This document shows, piece by piece, positions 5,598 through 7,662 of a DNA stretch of 7,662 nt. Position numbers and translations under genes: made by a program. The notes beneath the pieces are model-generated. The model saw nothing but the letters and a program-made list of their open reading frames with translations. It was not told where the DNA came from and did no database searches. Position 1 is the stretch's first letter; every line of letters begins with the position of its first letter. Source of the stretch: an uncultured Collinsella sp. (lineage in GTDB: Bacteria; Actinomycetota; Coriobacteriia; Coriobacteriales; Coriobacteriaceae); NCBI GenBank assembly GCA_900551605.1, contig URWS01000065.1, positions 1 to 7,662 on the forward strand. The letters run 5' to 3'.

Positions 5598-7565
5598 CTA
5601 GCGCAGGGAGCGCAGGCCACCGGCGTCCTTGTCGAGCACCGTAAAGCGCACGGCATCCAGGTGTTCCAAGATGCTGATGGCGCGTTTGCGCGACACACCC
5701 AGGGCCTCGCGCAGTACGCTCGTGGTGGCAGCGCCGCCGGCTGCCTCAATGGCGGCGGCGACGAGCTCGCGCGCATGGGCTTCCGAGATGGCAGACAGGG
5801 CAACGTCGCGCTCGACCTTGACGATCGAGCGGTTGAGCGAAAGCTCACGCAGGGCACGCGTCATGGTGTCGCGATCGAGCTGCAGCTGCTCGCCCACCTC
5901 GGGCAACGTCGGCGCATCGAGGCCGGCCTCATCCAGCAAGGCAACGATACGCTCGCAGGCATCGCGCACCACACGCGCCGCGGCGGCTGCAGAGTGTGGG
6001 TCGAACACCTCGGCGCCTTCGGCAGCACAAACGCCGCGCGAGCAGCCCTCGGCAATCAAGGCCGCGGCAACGGCATCGTCGGCAGCGGGCCAGGCAGCAT
6101 GGGCAACGGCACCGGGCGTAAAGCCCGTCTCCTTGGGAGCCGCCGCGTGCATGGCCGACAGGGTCGTCGCCAAGGCATCCATCGCGGCGTCGAGCGCGGA
6201 AGAATCTGCATACAGCGAGCCATCCGAGCCAGCAAGCGCGCAAGCAGCGCCCTGCGCCACCAACCCGTGCAGTGCGGCATCGACCTCGCCGGCACCAAGA
6301 TCCAAAGCCTCGGCAACATCAACCGCCGTAACCGGCAGCGTCTGCAGCGCCAGCCAAGCGCCCACACCGTCCGCGATATCGCCGGACTCGAGCGCCGCAT
6401 ACAGCGCACGCTCTCCTTCGGCAAGCTCGCGCGAGCGACGGCAGCGCGAAAGTAGCACGCGCCCGCCGCCAATAAGCATCACGGGCGAATAGGACAGCAC
6501 CACGGCATGGTCCCCGGCACGTAGCGGCAGCGAGTTATCCAAGCGCACCTGAACAATACGGGTCTCGCCCACCGCCATGGGGGCCTCGCCCTCCATGAAC
6601 ATGATTCGACCGACGACCTCGGCCGTACCCGCCATCACGTGCACACGCGCACCCGACTCGAGCACACGCGGCTTGGCGCCCTCGCGGCCCAGGTAGGTCA
6701 ATGTCATCATAAAGCGCAGCGTCTGGCCAAAACGGCCTTCCACACCGAGCATATCGCCGCGATCGAGCGAAGCGGCACCGTCGCCCACCAGGTTGAGTGC
6801 CACGCGCTGACCGGGCAACGCCCGCTGCGTGTCACCATGAACCTGAATCCCACGCACACGGCAGACCGTACGCGACGGCAGCGCGACCAGCTCATCGCCC
6901 ACCGCAACCGGCGCGTCGTGCAGCGTACCCGTCACGACGGTGCCGGCACCCTTGATCGTAAAGCAGCGGTCAATCGGCAAGCGCGGCGCGGCACCGGTGC
7001 GCCCGGCACGGTCGCGGCAGGAATCCCAGCAAGCGGCAACCTGCTCGTCGAGCGCAGCCAGCAGGTCATCGATCCCCGCGCCGGTTTTGGACGAGACGGG
7101 GACAATCAACGCACCCGCAAACACGGTACCCGAAAGAAAATCGTCCACGTCGAGCTCGGCAAGCTCGGTCATCTCGGCATCGGCCAGGTCGCACATCGTC
7201 AGCGCCACCACCATATGCGTGACGCCAAGCAGCTCCAGCACGTGCACGTGCTCGCGGGTCTGCGGCATCACACCCTCGACGGCCGAGACCACCAGCACGG
7301 CTACATCGATGCCCGTGGCGCCCTGCACCATGGCGCGCAAGTAATGCGCGTGGCCCGGCACGTCGACCAGGCCAACGATCTTGCCACTCGGCAACGCCAG
7401 CTCGCCAAAGCCGAGCTCAACGGTCATACCGCGGCGACGCTCGACCTCCAAACGGTCGGGATTCTTGCCGGTCAACGCCTCGATCAGTGCCGACTTACCG
7501 TGGTCAACGTGGCCCGCCGTTCCAACGATAACAGGGCATTCCACCAACGCTTCGACCCCACTCAT
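5598..7565 (-). CDS. selB: Selenocysteine-specific elongation factor SelB
   Basis: The 655-residue GTPase binds Sec-tRNA and an mRNA hairpin (SECIS) to decode UGA as selenocysteine. E. coli SelB has 614 residues. The GTPase domain shows G1 GHVDHGKS (18-25), the switch region RRRGMTVELGF (43-53), G3 DVPGH (68-72), G4 TMCD (123-126) and G5 SSK (158-160). Domain II begins with LPIDRCFTIKGAGTVVTGT (196-214). EF-Tu-like domains continue to about residue 370. Winged-helix repeats fill the C-terminal part and end in LGVSRKRAISILEHLD (622-637), matching the SECIS-binding end of E. coli SelB. The G4 motif lacks the usual lysine (TKxD or NKxD) but keeps the aspartate. The start at 7565 overlaps the selA stop as ATGA, which favours it over an ATG eight codons upstream. 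Confidence 0.97.
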   Translation of the reverse strand: MSGVEALVECPVIVGTAGHVDHGKSALIEALTGKNPDRLEVERRRGMTVELGFGELALPSGKIVGLVDVPGHAHYLRAMVQGATGIDVAVLVVSAVEGVMPQTREHVHVLELLGVTHMVVALTMCDLADAEMTELAELDVDDFLSGTVFAGALIVPVSSKTGAGIDDLLAALDEQVAACWDSCRDRAGRTGAAPRLPIDRCFTIKGAGTVVTGTLHDAPVAVGDELVALPSRTVCRVRGIQVHGDTQRALPGQRVALNLVGDGAASLDRGDMLGVEGRFGQTLRFMMTLTYLGREGAKPRVLESGARVHVMAGTAEVVGRIMFMEGEAPMAVGETRIVQVRLDNSLPLRAGDHAVVLSYSPVMLIGGGRVLLSRCRRSRELAEGERALYAALESGDIADGVGAWLALQTLPVTAVDVAEALDLGAGEVDAALHGLVAQGAACALAGSDGSLYADSSALDAAMDALATTLSAMHAAAPKETGFTPGAVAHAAWPAADDAVAAALIAEGCSRGVCAAEGAEVFDPHSAAAAARVVRDACERIVALLDEAGLDAPTLPEVGEQLQLDRDTMTRALRELSLNRSIVKVERDVALSAISEAHARELVAAAIEAAGGAATTSVLREALGVSRKRAISILEHLDAVRFTVLDKDAGGLRSLR

Positions 7566-7662
7566 CGGCGCGCCGCCTTGGCAACGCACGCGGAAAGCGT
7601 CGACGCCGCCGTCTCGATATCGCGGTCGCCCACGAGCGTGCGGACGTCAAACAGAATGCGAT
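7562..7662 (-). CDS. selA: Selenocysteine synthase SelA, C-terminal end only
   Basis: Only the last 32 residues and the TGA stop (7564-7562) lie in the window; the rest is beyond the right edge. The readable end begins RILFDVRTLVGD, which fits the SelA C-terminus (strand with LDLRTL followed by a final helix). SelA is the PLP enzyme that converts Ser-tRNA-Sec to Sec-tRNA-Sec with selenophosphate. Its stop overlaps the selB start by four bases (ATGA), the usual selA-selB arrangement and a sign of translational coupling. The call rests on this short match plus position in front of selB. Confidence 0.82.
   Translation of the reverse strand, partial: RILFDVRTLVGDRDIETAASTLSACVAKAARR

Noticed and set aside
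5529..6492. Long plus-strand open frames over the 3' half of selB
   Set aside because: They are antisense shadows of the SelB winged-helix region and start inside the palindrome.
1..7662. Selenocysteine (in-frame UGA with SECIS) genes within the window
   Set aside because: All complete genes end in TAA or TAG and continue no further; the only TGA stop is that of selA, which overlaps the selB start in the normal way.
1..7662. CRISPR arrays, insertion sequences, rRNA genes
   Set aside because: No regularly spaced repeats, transposase genes or rRNA sequence were seen.

Overview
The window is GC-rich (by eye, above 60%), and every gene I can support lies on the minus strand, so it is read from right to left. 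The protein families and composition suggest an anaerobic high-GC Gram-positive gut bacterium. My best guess is a Collinsella-like member of the Coriobacteriia, but that is inference from gene content and not a demonstrated identity.

In reading order the right part is a selenium block. It starts with the tail of selA (selenocysteine synthase), overlapping the start of selB (the selenocysteine-specific elongation factor) by four bases. Then come a 63-nt palindromic element, an extended -10 promoter, a 97-nt selenocysteine tRNA gene (selC) with a UCA anticodon, and a stem plus T-tract that looks like its terminator. Next is a two-gene unit. mobA encodes a molybdopterin guanylyltransferase. The second gene encodes a small protein with a Se/S-carrier-like (DUF3343) domain behind a cysteine-rich N-terminus.

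The middle holds a REP-like intergenic palindrome, a 257-nt leader region, and gdhA (hexameric glutamate dehydrogenase) closed by a clear intrinsic terminator. Past that lies a second 63-nt palindrome with the same ends as the first but a different, compensated stem.

The left part is a two-gene operon for a molybdenum hydroxylase. It has a FAD-binding subunit (YgfM-like) and, with a TAATG overlap, a fused [2Fe-2S]/molybdopterin subunit (XdhD / selenium-dependent xanthine dehydrogenase type) cut off by the left edge.

Taken together, the window joins selenocysteine insertion (selA, selB, selC), molybdenum cofactor maturation (mobA), a putative selenium/sulfur carrier, and a molybdenum hydroxylase of the class often linked to labile selenium. 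gdhA looks metabolically separate. The least explained features are the paired 63-nt palindromes, the cysteine-rich Se/S-carrier-like protein, and two deviations in the selenocysteine tRNA (C at position 33, G-A at the eighth acceptor pair).
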